A stretch of DNA of 64,000 bases from the NCBI RefSeq assembly GCF_021582875.1, contig NZ_CP091138.1, forward strand, positions 2,108,001 through 2,172,000, read 5' to 3'. The notes beneath the pieces are model-generated. The model saw only the letters and a program-made list of their open reading frames with translations. It searched no databases and had not been told where the DNA came from. Within the stretch, counting starts at the first letter, position 1, and the number at the start of each line of letters is the position of its first letter. The DNA comes from Microbacterium sp. KUDC0406 (GTDB taxonomy: Bacteria > Actinomycetota > Actinomycetes > Actinomycetales > Microbacteriaceae). Below are positions 35,973 to 51,982 of this stretch, one piece after another. The position numbers and the translations under genes are program-made.

Positions 35973-36029
35973 CATCCTCCCGGACGAGCGAACTCCTCCC
36001 GGACGAGCGAGCTCCTCCCGGACGAGGAG
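35973..36029. repeat. three 19-bp tandem repeats
   Basis: Copies of ACTCCTCCCGGACGAGCGA at 35973, 35992 and 36011, with small changes at the ends. They lie between the convergent lipoprotein and rpoC genes. Confidence 0.85.
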
Positions 36030-36061
36030 TCTCGGGCCCCGGGCGAGCACGACCTACGACG

Positions 36062-36096
36062 AAGGCCCCGGACCCTCCGAAGAGGGGCCGGGGCCT
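36062..36096. terminator. terminator of rpoBC (bidirectional)
   Basis: AGGCCCCGG near 36063 pairs with CCGGGGCCT ending at 36096, with further CCC/GGG pairing inside. It lies 16 bp after the rpoC stop. Confidence 0.8.
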
Positions 36097-36111
36097 CTGT
36101 CACATCAGCAC

Positions 36112-39987
<3,876 letters not shown>

Positions 39988-40043
39988 TGAGTTCTCCTGT
40001 GTCGAAATTCTTCTGAAGAAAAGTTGGATGCCGGGGGCCGGCG

Positions 40044-43546
<3,503 letters not shown>

Positions 43547-43734
43547 GGGAATAACCTCCGTGAGCCTGTGCGGGGCTCGTTGATTCCTCGTCGTCGGTGG
43601 AGTGCGCGCGCAGGTCTCAACATGCCGACCACCATATGAGGGCAGGGAGAAGCGAGCGCAACTACCTACTATATGCCGGATTCCGCGACATGGCAAGTGA
43701 GGTTCTTGACGATTTCCTGAGTGTGGGGTATGAG

Positions 43735-43740
43735 TACGCT
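43735..43740 (+). promoter_or_regulatory. -10 box of spermidine-synthase-like gene (leaderless)
   Basis: TACGCT, six bases before the ATG at 43747. Confidence 0.5.
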
Positions 43741-43746
43741 CGAGTC

Positions 43747-44607
43747 ATGGGACGGTCGCGCGCGAAGCACGAGGAGAACCCCCGGGCGCGACTGGATCAC
43801 GGCGGCACCGCCGAGATCGCGGCATCCGCGTTCACCAGCGGATACGAGCTGATCGTCGACGGCACCCCCCAGTCGCACGTCGACCTGGACGACCCGACGC
43901 ACCTGCACTTCGAGTACATCGTGCGGATGGGCGCGGTGATCGACCAGCTGCCGGCCGGCCCGCTGACCGCGGTGCACCTCGGGGCCGGCGCGCTCACCAT
44001 CCCGCGCTACGTCGAGGCGACCCGCCCCGGTTCCCGGCAGCAGGTCATCGAGCTCGAGGCGCCGCTCGTGCAGCTGGTGCGCGAGCACCTTCCGCTGCCG
44101 AAGGGCGCATCCATCCGGGTGCGGATCGGCGATGCGCGCGAGGGCGTCGGCCGGCTGCCCGCCGCTCTGCAGGGCACCTGCGATCTCGTCGTGTCGGACG
44201 TCTTCTCGGGTGCGCAGACCCCCGCGGATCTCACCAGCGTGGAGTTCTACCGCGAGCTGTCCGCGCTGCTCGCGCCCGACGGCGTGCTCCTGGCGAACAT
44301 CGCCGACGGCCCCGGCCTGGCGTTCGCGCGCCGCCAGGTCGCCACGGTGCAGACGGTGTTCGAGGATGTCGCGGTGCTGGCCGACGCCCAGGTGCTGAAG
44401 GGCCGCCGGTTCGGGAACCTCGTAATCGCGGCATCCGCCGCTCCCCTGCCCACGGAGTGGCTGCCGCGGATGCTGGCCGCAGGGCCGCACCCCGCGAAGA
44501 TCGCGCAGGGCGCCGAGGTCGCGAGCTTCGCGCAGAAGGCCCGCGTCGTGACGGACGCCGATGCCGTGGCATCCCCCCGTCCCGACGCGAGCCTCTTCCT
44601 GCGCTGA
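43747..44607 (+). CDS. spermidine synthase-like (class I SAM-fold) protein
   Basis: 286 residues with the Rossmann methyltransferase/aminopropyltransferase fold. AVHLGAGALTIPRYV is the nucleotide-binding loop, QQVIELEAPLVQLV the acidic strand 2, RIGDAREGVGRL and DLVVSDVFSGAQTPADLTS the region that holds the catalytic Asp in spermidine synthases. It lacks an obvious polyamine-site N-terminal domain, so it may not make spermidine. The start at 43747 is chosen because of the -10 box; longer in-frame starts lack support. Divergent from rpoB. Confidence 0.82.
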   Translation: MGRSRAKHEENPRARLDHGGTAEIAASAFTSGYELIVDGTPQSHVDLDDPTHLHFEYIVRMGAVIDQLPAGPLTAVHLGAGALTIPRYVEATRPGSRQQVIELEAPLVQLVREHLPLPKGASIRVRIGDAREGVGRLPAALQGTCDLVVSDVFSGAQTPADLTSVEFYRELSALLAPDGVLLANIADGPGLAFARRQVATVQTVFEDVAVLADAQVLKGRRFGNLVIAASAAPLPTEWLPRMLAAGPHPAKIAQGAEVASFAQKARVVTDADAVASPRPDASLFLR

Positions 44608-44622
44608 CGCCAGGCGGCGGCG

Positions 44623-46439
44623 TCAGCCGGCGACCCAGGGCGAGTTCTCGCCGCCCGGCGCATCGCCTCGCGTCCACCAGCGCGCGGTGTATCTGATTCC
44701 GTCGTGCACGACCATGTCTCCCGCGACGTACACGTGATCGGCGAACCAGGCCTGCGCGGCGTCGGAGTCCGCGGCGCAGTCGACGTCCGTCTGCCAGGGG
44801 CCGTTCTTCGCAGTGCCGGGCATGGTGCCCTTCGCGTACCAGAGCGCCTGGAACACCTTGCCGTCGAGAGTCACCCTGTCACCGCCGCCGTAGGTGCGCC
44901 CGGCGTTCCAGATCGGCGTCGCCGCGCAGACCGTCTTCTCGGTGCCCGCGACCGGGCCGGGGGCTGCGGCGCGCAGCGCGTCCGCCCCTGCCGTCGACAG
45001 CTCGCCCTTCGCATCGCCGGCGATCTGCCAGTAGTCCACACCGCCCAGCCCCTGGGCGATCGCCCATCTGGTCTTCTCAGTGACCGCGGTGGGGTCGTCG
45101 AGCGAGAACCACTCGCGGGTCCCGGAGTTGTAGCCGTAGGTGGCGTTGAACTCGCCGTCGGCGGTGCGCTCGTGCGTGTACTCCAGGCCGGCGTCCTGCA
45201 GCTGGTCCCACGTGCGCGTGCCGCCGTCGATGCCGCCGCCGGACTGCTGCCACGGCTCGTGATCGGCGTCCTTCCAGCCCTGTCCGTAGGCGGCCAGCCC
45301 GAGGTTCAGCTTCGCCGCGGGAACGCCGGCACTGCGGTAGGTGGCGACGATGGTGTCCAGGCCGAGCCCCCAGTTGTGGTCGGGGTCGCCGTGGACGTTG
45401 CCCTGGTGGCCGGTGAGCGGATCCCAGGTGCCCCACAGGTCGTAGCCCTGCAGGTTGCCGAAGTCGAGGTTCTGCCAGAGCCCGGGATCGTTCCAGCCGC
45501 CGGCGGTGATCACACCGGGGCTGGCGGGCAGGAATGCGGAGATCTCGTACTCACGGCCGGTGCTCGCCTCACGGGCATCCAGTGCGGCGCGCAGCTCCTG
45601 CACGAACGCGAGGAAGTTGGCCCGGTCGTTCACCGGATCGACGGCGTTGCCGGCCTCCTGCGACCAGTCCGGCGCTCCCGGCCACTCCCAGTCCAGGTCG
45701 AAGCCGTCGAACAGCCCTGCCGCCGCGCCGGGGCCGCCGCGGCCGTCGATCACCGGCAGGTCTCCGTCGAGGTAGATGTCGATGCACGACTCCACCAGCG
45801 CGGTGCGGCGCTCGGGGTCGCGACGGCGGTCGAGAACGACTTCGACCACGACCATCCGCCCAGCGACACCAGCACACGCAGGTCGGGGTTGATCCTCTTC
45901 AGCTGCGCCACCTGGTTCATCGCGCCGGCGAGCTTCTGATTCTTCGTGTCGGCGATGCCCAGCACCGACTCGTCGGCCGAGTAGGCGCGCATGAAGTCGG
46001 CCTGCGCCTCGCCGGCGGTCTCGGTCTCGCCCGCCGCCGGGGCGACGCCGTCGGAGATGAAGCAGGTGTAGGGCTGCACGCCGTCGAGGCCCTGCACGCC
46101 GTCGGCGCGGGCGGCGTCGAGCGCCTCCTCGCTGCCGGCGATGTTGCCGAACGAGTAGTTCAGGTGGGTCAGGGCGCCGCTGTGCGCGCCGGCCGTGAAC
46201 AGCGTCTTGAGAGAGGTGGCCGGGTCGTTCGCCATCCACTGCCCGTAGTAGCCGACGTTGCGGTACCCGTTGATCGTCGTGGTGCCCGGCACGGCGTCGC
46301 CGGCGACCGACACCTTCGGAGCGTCATCCGCCACGGCGACGGACGCCGGCAGGAGCGCGGCGGCGAGGGCGAATGATCCGAGCACCACGACGGGCGCGAG
46401 GCGCCTGCGGCGGGCAGAGGCGTCGGATGCGGGAGGCAT
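44623..46439 (-). CDS. secreted GH18 chitinase with two C-terminal chitin-binding modules, frameshifted
   Basis: About 605 residues after correction. The ATG at 46439 follows GAAGGAG. Signal peptide about 1-40 (LAPVVVLGSFALAAALLPAS). GH18 barrel with NVGYYGQWM, VLVSLGGWSWSKSF and the catalytic DGFDLDWEW (DXXDXDXE). Two CBM5/12-type modules end the protein: IWNAGRTYGGGDRVTLDGKV with QALWYAKGTMPG, and ADHVYVAGDMVVHDGIRYTA with RWWTRGDAPGG. The frame breaks near 45830-45836 (ACCGCCGTCGC), between FSTAV and RDPERRTALVESCID; here one base is missing or two are extra. Degrades chitin outside the cell. Confidence 0.92.
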
Positions 46440-46650
46440 GGGAACTCCTTCGTTCGGGTGCGCCGGATGTGCGCGCTCCCGGACAGGATGCCGCATGCGC
46501 CGGCATCCGGCCAGGGCACGGACGCAGGAATGTGGAGAACACGTACCCGGCTCGACGGTGTGGAACGACGGCGGGCAGGGCGCGCCTCAGGAGGTTCCCG
46601 GCCCGAGAGGGCAGACTGTCAGAAGCCGTCGCGGAAGGGAGAGTCGAGCA

Positions 46651-47178
46651 ATGAGTCTGATCCAGGGTTATGACCCCGATACCCTTCGCGAACTGGTGAA
46701 TCAGCGCGAGTGCGAGCTGCGTCTCGACGAGATCGAGTCGCAGCGCAGCCTGCCGGCCCTGATGGAGCGCGTCTGGCTGCTGAAGGTGACCGGCCGCCTG
46801 GATGACGCCCTGCCGCTGTCCGAGGAGGCGGTACGCCAGGCCCGCATGGCCGGCACCCGCAAGGACCTGCTGCGGGCTCGGGTGCTGCACGCGACGATCC
46901 TGCAGTACCTGGGCAAGCACACGGCGGCCGAGCAGGAGCTCGCGCACGTGGCATCCGAGGCGGAGGGCCAGGGGTGGGCGCAGGTCGCCGCCTTCGCTCA
47001 CCAGCACCACGGCAAGAACGCCTACGACGCCGGCGACTACGAGCAGGCGCGCGAGAGCTTCAAGCGCTCGCTGTTCCTGCGCCGCGAAGCCGGCGCCGAG
47101 GACCGTGATCTCGAGACCGCGCTGCTCGCGATCGAGGCGTCCGAGCGCCGCAGCACGGTCGAACCCGTCGCGATCTGA
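46651..47178 (+). CDS. tetratricopeptide-repeat protein
   Basis: 175 residues, all helical, probably four TPR-like hairpins: SLPALMERVWLLKVTGRLDD, ALPLSEEAVRQARMAGTRKD, ARVLHATILQYLGKHTAAEQ and AFAHQHHGKNAYDAGDYEQA with RESFKRSLFLRREAG. GGAAGGGAGAG precedes the ATG at 46651. A cytoplasmic protein-protein interaction role is likely, with no indication of a partner. Confidence 0.82.
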   Translation: MSLIQGYDPDTLRELVNQRECELRLDEIESQRSLPALMERVWLLKVTGRLDDALPLSEEAVRQARMAGTRKDLLRARVLHATILQYLGKHTAAEQELAHVASEAEGQGWAQVAAFAHQHHGKNAYDAGDYEQARESFKRSLFLRREAGAEDRDLETALLAIEASERRSTVEPVAI

Positions 47179-47211
47179 CCCGTCCTGCACCGGGATGTCG
47201 GCCGGCTGATC

Positions 47212-47217
47212 TACTGT
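47212..47217 (+). promoter_or_regulatory. -10 box of the SprT-like gene (leaderless)
   Basis: TACTGT, six bases before the ATG at 47224. Confidence 0.5.
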
Positions 47218-47223
47218 TGCGGC

Positions 47224-47712
47224 ATGGCTGATCTGAAGCGGGTGCGCATCTGGGCCGACGCGCTCATCCGCCTGCACCTCGACCCGTCGTGGTCGTTCGA
47301 GTTCGATCACGCCAAGCGGCGCGCCGGGGCGTGCCACTACACCACGAGCACGATCACCCTCTCGCGCTATCTGGCGGCCCGGTTCGACGACGACGAGATC
47401 CACCAGGTGCTGCTGCACGAGGTGGCTCACGCACTCGCGGGTCCCGCCGCCGCGCACGGCCGCGACTGGAAGCGCATCGCCGCAGACCTGGGCTACGTCG
47501 GCGGCACGACCCACCACGGAGAGACCGCCACCGAGCTCGCGCCGTGGGTGGGCAGATGCCCCTCGGGGCACCTGGTGTACCGGCATCGCCGGCCGGGGCG
47601 TCCGATCTCATGCGCCAAGTGCTCGCGCAGCTACGACCCGCGGTTCGCATTCGACTGGACACACCGCGAGATCACCCCGGCCGTCCGCCTCGCCGCCCAG
47701 ACACCGCGCTGA
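47224..47712 (+). CDS. SprT-like zinc metalloprotease
   Basis: 162 residues. The SprT signature HEVAHALAG (about residue 59) with a further His in AAAHGRDWKRIAADLG supplies the zinc ligands and catalytic Glu. A C-terminal zinc-ribbon-like element has Cys in GRCPSGHLVYRH and ISCAKCSRSYDP. SprT/Spartan relatives act on DNA-protein crosslinks in eukaryotes; the bacterial role is not established. Confidence 0.9.
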   Translation: MADLKRVRIWADALIRLHLDPSWSFEFDHAKRRAGACHYTTSTITLSRYLAARFDDDEIHQVLLHEVAHALAGPAAAHGRDWKRIAADLGYVGGTTHHGETATELAPWVGRCPSGHLVYRHRRPGRPISCAKCSRSYDPRFAFDWTHREITPAVRLAAQTPR

Positions 47713-47727
47713 GGCGCGAGCTCCCGC

Positions 47728-47781
47728 CGCTGGGCAGGCGGCCGGACTGGGCAGGCGGCCGGACTGGGCAGGCGGCCGGCG
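47728..47781. repeat. three 17-bp tandem repeats
   Basis: GGGCAGGCGGCCGGACT three times (the last one truncated), directly after the SprT-like gene. Confidence 0.85.
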
Positions 47782-47920
47782 TCGCTCGCGTGGTTGTCGT
47801 CCCCTCGCCGACGCCATGCCTCGCGCTGCGCATCGCCTCCCCCGCGACACTTCTCTGCCCGCCGTCCGGCCGCTTCGCCGTTCGCGCGGCACTTCCTTGC
47901 TCGCGCGGCGCTTCCTTGCA

Positions 47921-48127
47921 CGCGCGGCGCAGATACGCGCAGCACGTGCCAAGAACAGCAGCGCGAAGCACACGCGACGCCGAGATCAGTAGCGCGAGCC
48001 GTCGTTGTCGCCATCCCACCCGCCGCGCGTTTGCGCGGCACTCCCTTGCTCGCGCGGCGCAGATACGCGCAGCACGTGCCAAGAACAGCAGCGCGAAGCA
48101 CACGCGACGCCGAGATCAGTAGCGCGA
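47921..48127. repeat. 77-bp direct duplication
   Basis: 47921-47997 and 48051-48127 are identical, offset 130 bp. The unit starts CGCGCGGCGCAGATACGCGC and ends GAGATCAGTAGCGCGA. Related shorter pieces (CTTGCTCGCGCGGCGC) occur just upstream. The whole 47713-48170 stretch has no supportable gene. Confidence 0.92.
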
Positions 48128-48170
48128 CCGGGAAACAGCCGCGCGGATCAGGCCGGATGCCGGTGGCCGG

Positions 48171-48235
48171 GCTGAGGGCTACTCGAGCTGAGCGCCGCGG
48201 CCCCGGGCTGAGGGCTACTCGAGCTGAGCGCCGCG
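48171..48235. repeat. tandem duplication of the DUF3054 gene 3' end
   Basis: GGGCTGAGGGCTACTCGAGC through GAGCGCCGCG occurs twice about 36 bp apart; the inner copy is the last codons and stop of the DUF3054 gene, the outer copy a non-coding duplicate. Confidence 0.85.
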
Positions 48236-48592
48236 CGGGCGACGACGACGCACCAGCGCCGCGATCCCCCGCCAGCCGAGCAGGAAGACGCCGAGCGTGA
48301 TCGCCGCGACGATGATGAACGGCACTGCGGCGGTGTCGCCCGAGAGCACGCGCACCAGCATCCCGCCGGCGACGGTCACGATCCAGACCACGAGACCCCA
48401 GAGCATCCCCCACGGGCGCCGCGGACGACCCGGCAGCAGCAGCGCCAGCAGGTGCCCGACAACGAGCGCGACGAGGAACGGCCACGCGGTGAGGAGGAAA
48501 CCCGCCGGATCCTCGGAGTGCGAGGCGCGGCCGATCGCGGCGAAGACGAGCACGAACAGGGCATCGAGCACGAAGGCGGGGAGGAACCTCAT
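48215..48592 (-). CDS. DUF3054 family membrane protein
   Basis: 125 residues with four membrane segments (about 8-25, 33-52, 60-82 and 90-110) and a basic tail (RRRRPRGAQLE). The conserved N-terminal piece DALFVLVFAAIGRASHSED is typical of DUF3054. Function unknown. TAGGGT six bases upstream supports a leaderless ATG at 48592. Confidence 0.88.
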   Translation of the reverse strand: MRFLPAFVLDALFVLVFAAIGRASHSEDPAGFLLTAWPFLVALVVGHLLALLLPGRPRRPWGMLWGLVVWIVTVAGGMLVRVLSGDTAAVPFIIVAAITLGVFLLGWRGIAALVRRRRPRGAQLE

Positions 48593-48598
48593 GCCTCG

Positions 48599-48604
48599 AC
48601 CCTA
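48599..48604 (-). promoter_or_regulatory. -10 box of the DUF3054 gene (leaderless)
   Basis: TAGGGT on the minus strand, six bases before the ATG. Confidence 0.5.
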
Positions 48605-48659
48605 CGCGCCGACCGTCATCTCCGCCGAGACCGGTCTGCCCGTCCCTCGTCGCCGCCGG

Positions 48660-48874
48660 CGCTCACGCATTGATGCGCTCAGTGGATCAGAGCGTGAGCG
48701 ACCAGGCTCGCGTCATGTCCGGACTCACGCGCGAGCCGCTGCCGGGCGCGTCCTGAGCGCACCGGCTCGCGTCGACTGAACCGGCTATCGACGTCGACAG
48801 CTGGTGCGCTCGCGGCCAAGTGGTGCGCTCGCGGTCAAGTGGTGCGCTCGATCCCCAGTGGTCCGCTCGCAGCC
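48660..48874. repeat. GC-rich repeats: mirrored GCTCACGC pieces and four 19-bp tandem copies
   Basis: 48660-48798 holds short inverted pieces (GCGCTCACGC / GCGTGAGCG, GGCTCGCG). At 48799, 48819, 48838 and 48857 begin copies of AGTGGTGCGCTCGCGGTCA. No gene is present between 48605 and 48895. Confidence 0.75.
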
Positions 48875-48895
48875 CCGAAGGCGGCGCAGTCCGAC

Positions 48896-49558
48896 TCAGA
48901 CGAATGCCCGGAACACCCCGTCGCGCAGGTGCGGCACGGCGCCGCTCGCATCATGCTCGGAGGCCTCCTCGGGCGTCGCGGGACGGATGCCGGCATCCGT
49001 CATCCGCGCGGTGGATGCCACGCCGATCGCGAGCTCGCGGCCCGAGCCGCTCGCGGAGAGCAGGTGCCGCAGACCGCGACGCAGCGCGCGGAACGACTCC
49101 GCGGCGGCGACCGCCTCGGGCGAGGTGTGATCGATGCCGAGATCGATGAGCGCGCAGATCACGGCGCCGGCGCCGAGCAGGTCCTCGACCGCGAACCGCA
49201 GCGAACCGTCGGCCGCCCGCTCCCCCGCGGCGATGACGGTGACCGAGGTGCGGTCGCCTCGGCGCTCCTGCAGCGACATCACGGCGGATGCCACGGCCGA
49301 GGCGTTCCGGATGCCGCCGAGCAGCACCTCCGCGCCGGTCATCACGGCGGCCTCCGCGACATCCGCGCCGTTGCTGGACCAGATCCGCGCACCGTCCAGC
49401 GCGATCTCGGTGCCTGCCTCGACCAGCTCGGTCACCGTCGTGGAGAACCGCAGCACATCCACCGCGATCACGACATCTGCCGGTGCGAGGCGGGCGAGCC
49501 CCTCCGCGCCCCATTCGAGGCGCACCTGATACGGGGACTGATCGAACGGTGAAGGCAT
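48896..49558 (-). CDS. 2-phosphosulfolactate phosphatase (ComB) family protein
   Basis: 220 residues of the ComB fold: VIAVDVLRFSTTVTELVEAG, IWSSNGADVAEAA, LLGGIRNASAVA and VTVIAAGERAADGSLRFAVE with DLLGAGAVI match the family. In methanogens ComB acts in coenzyme M synthesis; actinobacteria do not make coenzyme M, so the substrate here is unknown. The ATG at 49558 lies within a 17-bp-stem hairpin whose loop holds the TACGCT -10 box, six bases upstream, indicating a leaderless mRNA. Confidence 0.85.
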   Translation of the reverse strand: MPSPFDQSPYQVRLEWGAEGLARLAPADVVIAVDVLRFSTTVTELVEAGTEIALDGARIWSSNGADVAEAAVMTGAEVLLGGIRNASAVASAVMSLQERRGDRTSVTVIAAGERAADGSLRFAVEDLLGAGAVICALIDLGIDHTSPEAVAAAESFRALRRGLRHLLSASGSGRELAIGVASTARMTDAGIRPATPEEASEHDASGAVPHLRDGVFRAFV

Positions 49559-49587
49559 CCCTCCAGCGTAGAGGGATGCCTTCACCG
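49547..49587. promoter_or_regulatory. perfect 17-bp palindrome carrying -10 box and start codon of the ComB-family gene
   Basis: CGGTGAAGGCATCCCTC (49547-49563) pairs with 49571-49587. On the minus strand the loop is TACGCTG, containing the -10 box (49565-49570), and the ATG (49556-49558) lies in one arm. It also follows the FtsX-type gene stop by 15 bp and could terminate that transcript. Confidence 0.75.
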
Positions 49588-49602
49588 ATCCGCGAGAAGC
49601 AG

Positions 49603-51057
49603 TCACTCCGCGGCGAGCGCCTCCACCGGCTGCACTCGCGTGGCCAGGCGGGTCGGTGCGACCGCGGCGATCAGCGTCAGAACGGCGGTCGACGCCGCGA
49701 TGATCGCGATCGGCACCCACGGAACCGCGGGCCACACGAACCCGGCGGGCTCGAAGTCGGGCAGCACCGGCACCGAGCCGAGCAGCGACTGCGCGGCGAT
49801 CCAGCCGTAGATCACGCCGAGCACGAGGCCCAGCAGCGTGGCGGCGATCGTGATGTGGGCCGCCTCGAGCAGCACCATCCGGCGCACCTGCCTGCCGGTC
49901 AGCCCGATCGCGCGCAGCAGCCCCAGTTCGCGCTTGCGCTGCACGACCCCGATCGTGAGCAGGTTCACCAGGCCGACGGCGGCGATCACGGCCGCGACGG
50001 CGACCAGGAGCATCATGATGTTCGCGAATGCGTCCATCGGGGCGAAGAACCCCTCGACGAACTCCCCCTCGCTCTGCCGCATCATCAGCACCTTGGCCGA
50101 CTCCAGCGCGACGGCGAACATGGTGACGAGCGTGACCCCCATCACGACGCCGATCGCCATCCTGCTGGACCGCTCCGGGTGCCGCAGCGCGTTCTCGGCC
50201 GCGAGCTTCGCGGTCGCGCTGCTGCCGAACATCCGGCCCACCATCCGCAGCACCGGCGGCATCACGAGCACGGCGCCGATCGCGAGGGCGGTGAACGAGA
50301 GCACGCCCCCGAAGAACGCGATGACGACGCCCAGCGGCGACACCAGGCCGAGCGCCACGCCCGCCGCCAGCAGCACCACTCCGATGATCATCAGCACCAG
50401 CGCGCCGATGTGGCGCCCCGACCGTGATGCGACCTCGTCGTGTCCGCGCTCGACCGCGCCACCGATCGCCTGAAGCGGGGTCACATCCAGCACCCTCCTC
50501 GACCCCGCCCAGGCGGCGACCCAGGTCGTCAGCGCGACGCCGACGGCGGGCAGCACGAGGGCGGGCTGCAGCGTCGTGAAGTCCGCCGGTGCGTTCTCCA
50601 GCAGCTCCGCCCCCGCGATCGCGCCGATGTTCGCGAGCATCATTCCGGCGCTCATGCCGAACAGCGCGCCCAGCACGCCGACGGCGAGTCCCTGCCGGGC
50701 GACCTCCTCGCGCTGCGAACGAGCGGAGGCACCGATCAGCCGCATCAGCGCGATGCGGCGGGTGCGGCCGGCGATGATCGTCGTGAACGTGTTCGCGGTC
50801 ACGATCGCGGCGACGTACATCGCGACGCCGGTGAGCAGTACCGACAGGATCGTCACGACGAGCGCGAGCGTCTCGCTGTCGCCGATGAACGGGTCGGCCT
50901 GCAGCAGCATCCCGATGTAGGTGGTCACCTCGACGAGGAACACCCCGAACCCTGCGGCGAGCGCGGAGACCAGGATGCTCGCACCCATGCCCCGCTCGCG
51001 CATCCAGGCCGTGCGAGACGGACGCGCCGCGCGCAGGTCGGCGGCGAGGGCGGTCAT
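49603..51057 (-). CDS. FtsX/MacB-type ABC transporter permease
   Basis: 484 residues with two sets of FtsX-like segments: an N-terminal helix (about 27-50), extracytoplasmic part, helices at about 65-90, 115-140 and 160-180, then the repeated C-terminal unit (IMMLLVAVAAVIAAVGLVNL, LGLLRAIGLTGRQVRRMV, TIAATLLGLVLGVIYGWI). Cytoplasmic coupling motifs RRIALMRLIGAS and KRELGLLRAIGLTGRQ are present. The ATG overlaps the ATPase stop (ATGA). Exports an antibiotic, lipid or peptide, or acts mechanically; not decidable. Confidence 0.93.
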   Translation of the reverse strand: MTALAADLRAARPSRTAWMRERGMGASILVSALAAGFGVFLVEVTTYIGMLLQADPFIGDSETLALVVTILSVLLTGVAMYVAAIVTANTFTTIIAGRTRRIALMRLIGASARSQREEVARQGLAVGVLGALFGMSAGMMLANIGAIAGAELLENAPADFTTLQPALVLPAVGVALTTWVAAWAGSRRVLDVTPLQAIGGAVERGHDEVASRSGRHIGALVLMIIGVVLLAAGVALGLVSPLGVVIAFFGGVLSFTALAIGAVLVMPPVLRMVGRMFGSSATAKLAAENALRHPERSSRMAIGVVMGVTLVTMFAVALESAKVLMMRQSEGEFVEGFFAPMDAFANIMMLLVAVAAVIAAVGLVNLLTIGVVQRKRELGLLRAIGLTGRQVRRMVLLEAAHITIAATLLGLVLGVIYGWIAAQSLLGSVPVLPDFEPAGFVWPAVPWVPIAIIAASTAVLTLIAAVAPTRLATRVQPVEALAAE

Positions 51058-51827
51058 GCCGCCACCCCGCTGCCCGACTCCGCGGCCAGCATGTGCGCCG
51101 CGATCTGCTCGGCCGACAGCTGCGGGTGATCGGCGACGATGCGGCCGTCGCCGAGGAACAGCACCCGATCGGCGTGACTGGCGGCGATCGCGTCGTGGGT
51201 GACCATCGCGATCGACTGCCCGTGCTCACGGCTCGCGGTGGCGAGCAGCTGCAGCACCTCGCGCCCGGTGGCCGAGTCGAGGTTGCCGGTCGGCTCGTCG
51301 GCGAACACGAGATCCGGCGCCGTGGCGAGCGCACGCGCGATGGCCACGCGCTGCTGCTGCCCGCCGGACAGTTCGTGCGGACGGTGCTTCAGCCGCGCGC
51401 CGAGACCGAGCGTCTCGACCAGCCCGTCGATGCGCGCCTTCTCGATCGCCGAGGGCCGCCGGCCGTCGAGTTCGAAGGGCAGCAGGATGTTGCCGAGTGC
51501 GTCGAGCGTCGGGATGAGGTTGAAGGCCTGGAAGATGAAGCCCACGCGGCGGCGGCGCAGGATCGTCATCTCGAGGTCGCCGAGCTCGCTGATCTCGGTG
51601 TCGCCGATCCACACGCGACCCTCGGTCGGTGCGTCGAGTCCCGCCATGATGTGCATCAGGGTCGACTTGCCCGAGCCCGACGGCCCCATGATCGCGGTGA
51701 ACTGCCCGCGGCGGATGCCGACACTCACGTCGTCGAGGGCGCGCACGCCGGCGACGCCGGTGCCGTAGGTCTTGGTGAGGTGCTGGACGCGGGCGGCGAG
51801 GCCGAGGCCCGAGGTCGTGATCTCCAT
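51054..51827 (-). CDS. ABC transporter ATP-binding protein (MacB/LolD type)
   Basis: 257 residues. Walker A GPSGSGKST, Q-loop FIFQAFNLIPTLDA, signature LSGGQQQRVAIARAL, Walker B LVFADEPTGNLDS, switch His in VTHD. The A-loop Tyr is TKTYG. Partner of the following permease. TAGCGT seven bases upstream supports a leaderless ATG at 51827, so it has its own promoter although a two-component pair lies just upstream on the same strand. Confidence 0.96.
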   Translation of the reverse strand: MEITTSGLGLAARVQHLTKTYGTGVAGVRALDDVSVGIRRGQFTAIMGPSGSGKSTLMHIMAGLDAPTEGRVWIGDTEISELGDLEMTILRRRRVGFIFQAFNLIPTLDALGNILLPFELDGRRPSAIEKARIDGLVETLGLGARLKHRPHELSGGQQQRVAIARALATAPDLVFADEPTGNLDSATGREVLQLLATASREHGQSIAMVTHDAIAASHADRVLFLGDGRIVADHPQLSAEQIAAHMLAAESGSGVAA

Positions 51828-51834
51828 GCCTTCG

Positions 51835-51840
51835 ACGCTA
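51835..51840 (-). promoter_or_regulatory. -10 box of the ABC transporter operon (leaderless)
   Basis: TAGCGT on the minus strand, seven bases before the ATG. Confidence 0.5.
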
Positions 51841-51909
51841 TTTCCGGGGCTCGCGCCCGGTCATCGCCCTGCGGATGCATCCGCGTACATCTGCAGGATG
51901 ATCCCCGAG

Positions 51910-51968
51910 ACTGCATGCCCGCGCCGAGTCGCGGTGCTAACGCCACCGTCTCGGCGCGGGCGTGCAGT
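51910..51968. repeat. palindrome with 18-bp arms between regulator and transporter
   Basis: ACTGCATGCCCGCGCCGA (51910-51927) pairs with TCGGCGCGGGCGTGCAGT (51951-51968), one mismatch, with GCGGTG/CACCG pairing inside. Probable terminator of the two-component operon or a mobile palindrome. Confidence 0.75.
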
Positions 51969-51982
51969 TTCGTGAGAGGGGG

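Noticed and set aside
47631..48485. 284-residue minus-strand protein across the duplicated region
   Set aside because: It reads through repeats and opposite the SprT-like gene; the repeated copies fall in different frames.
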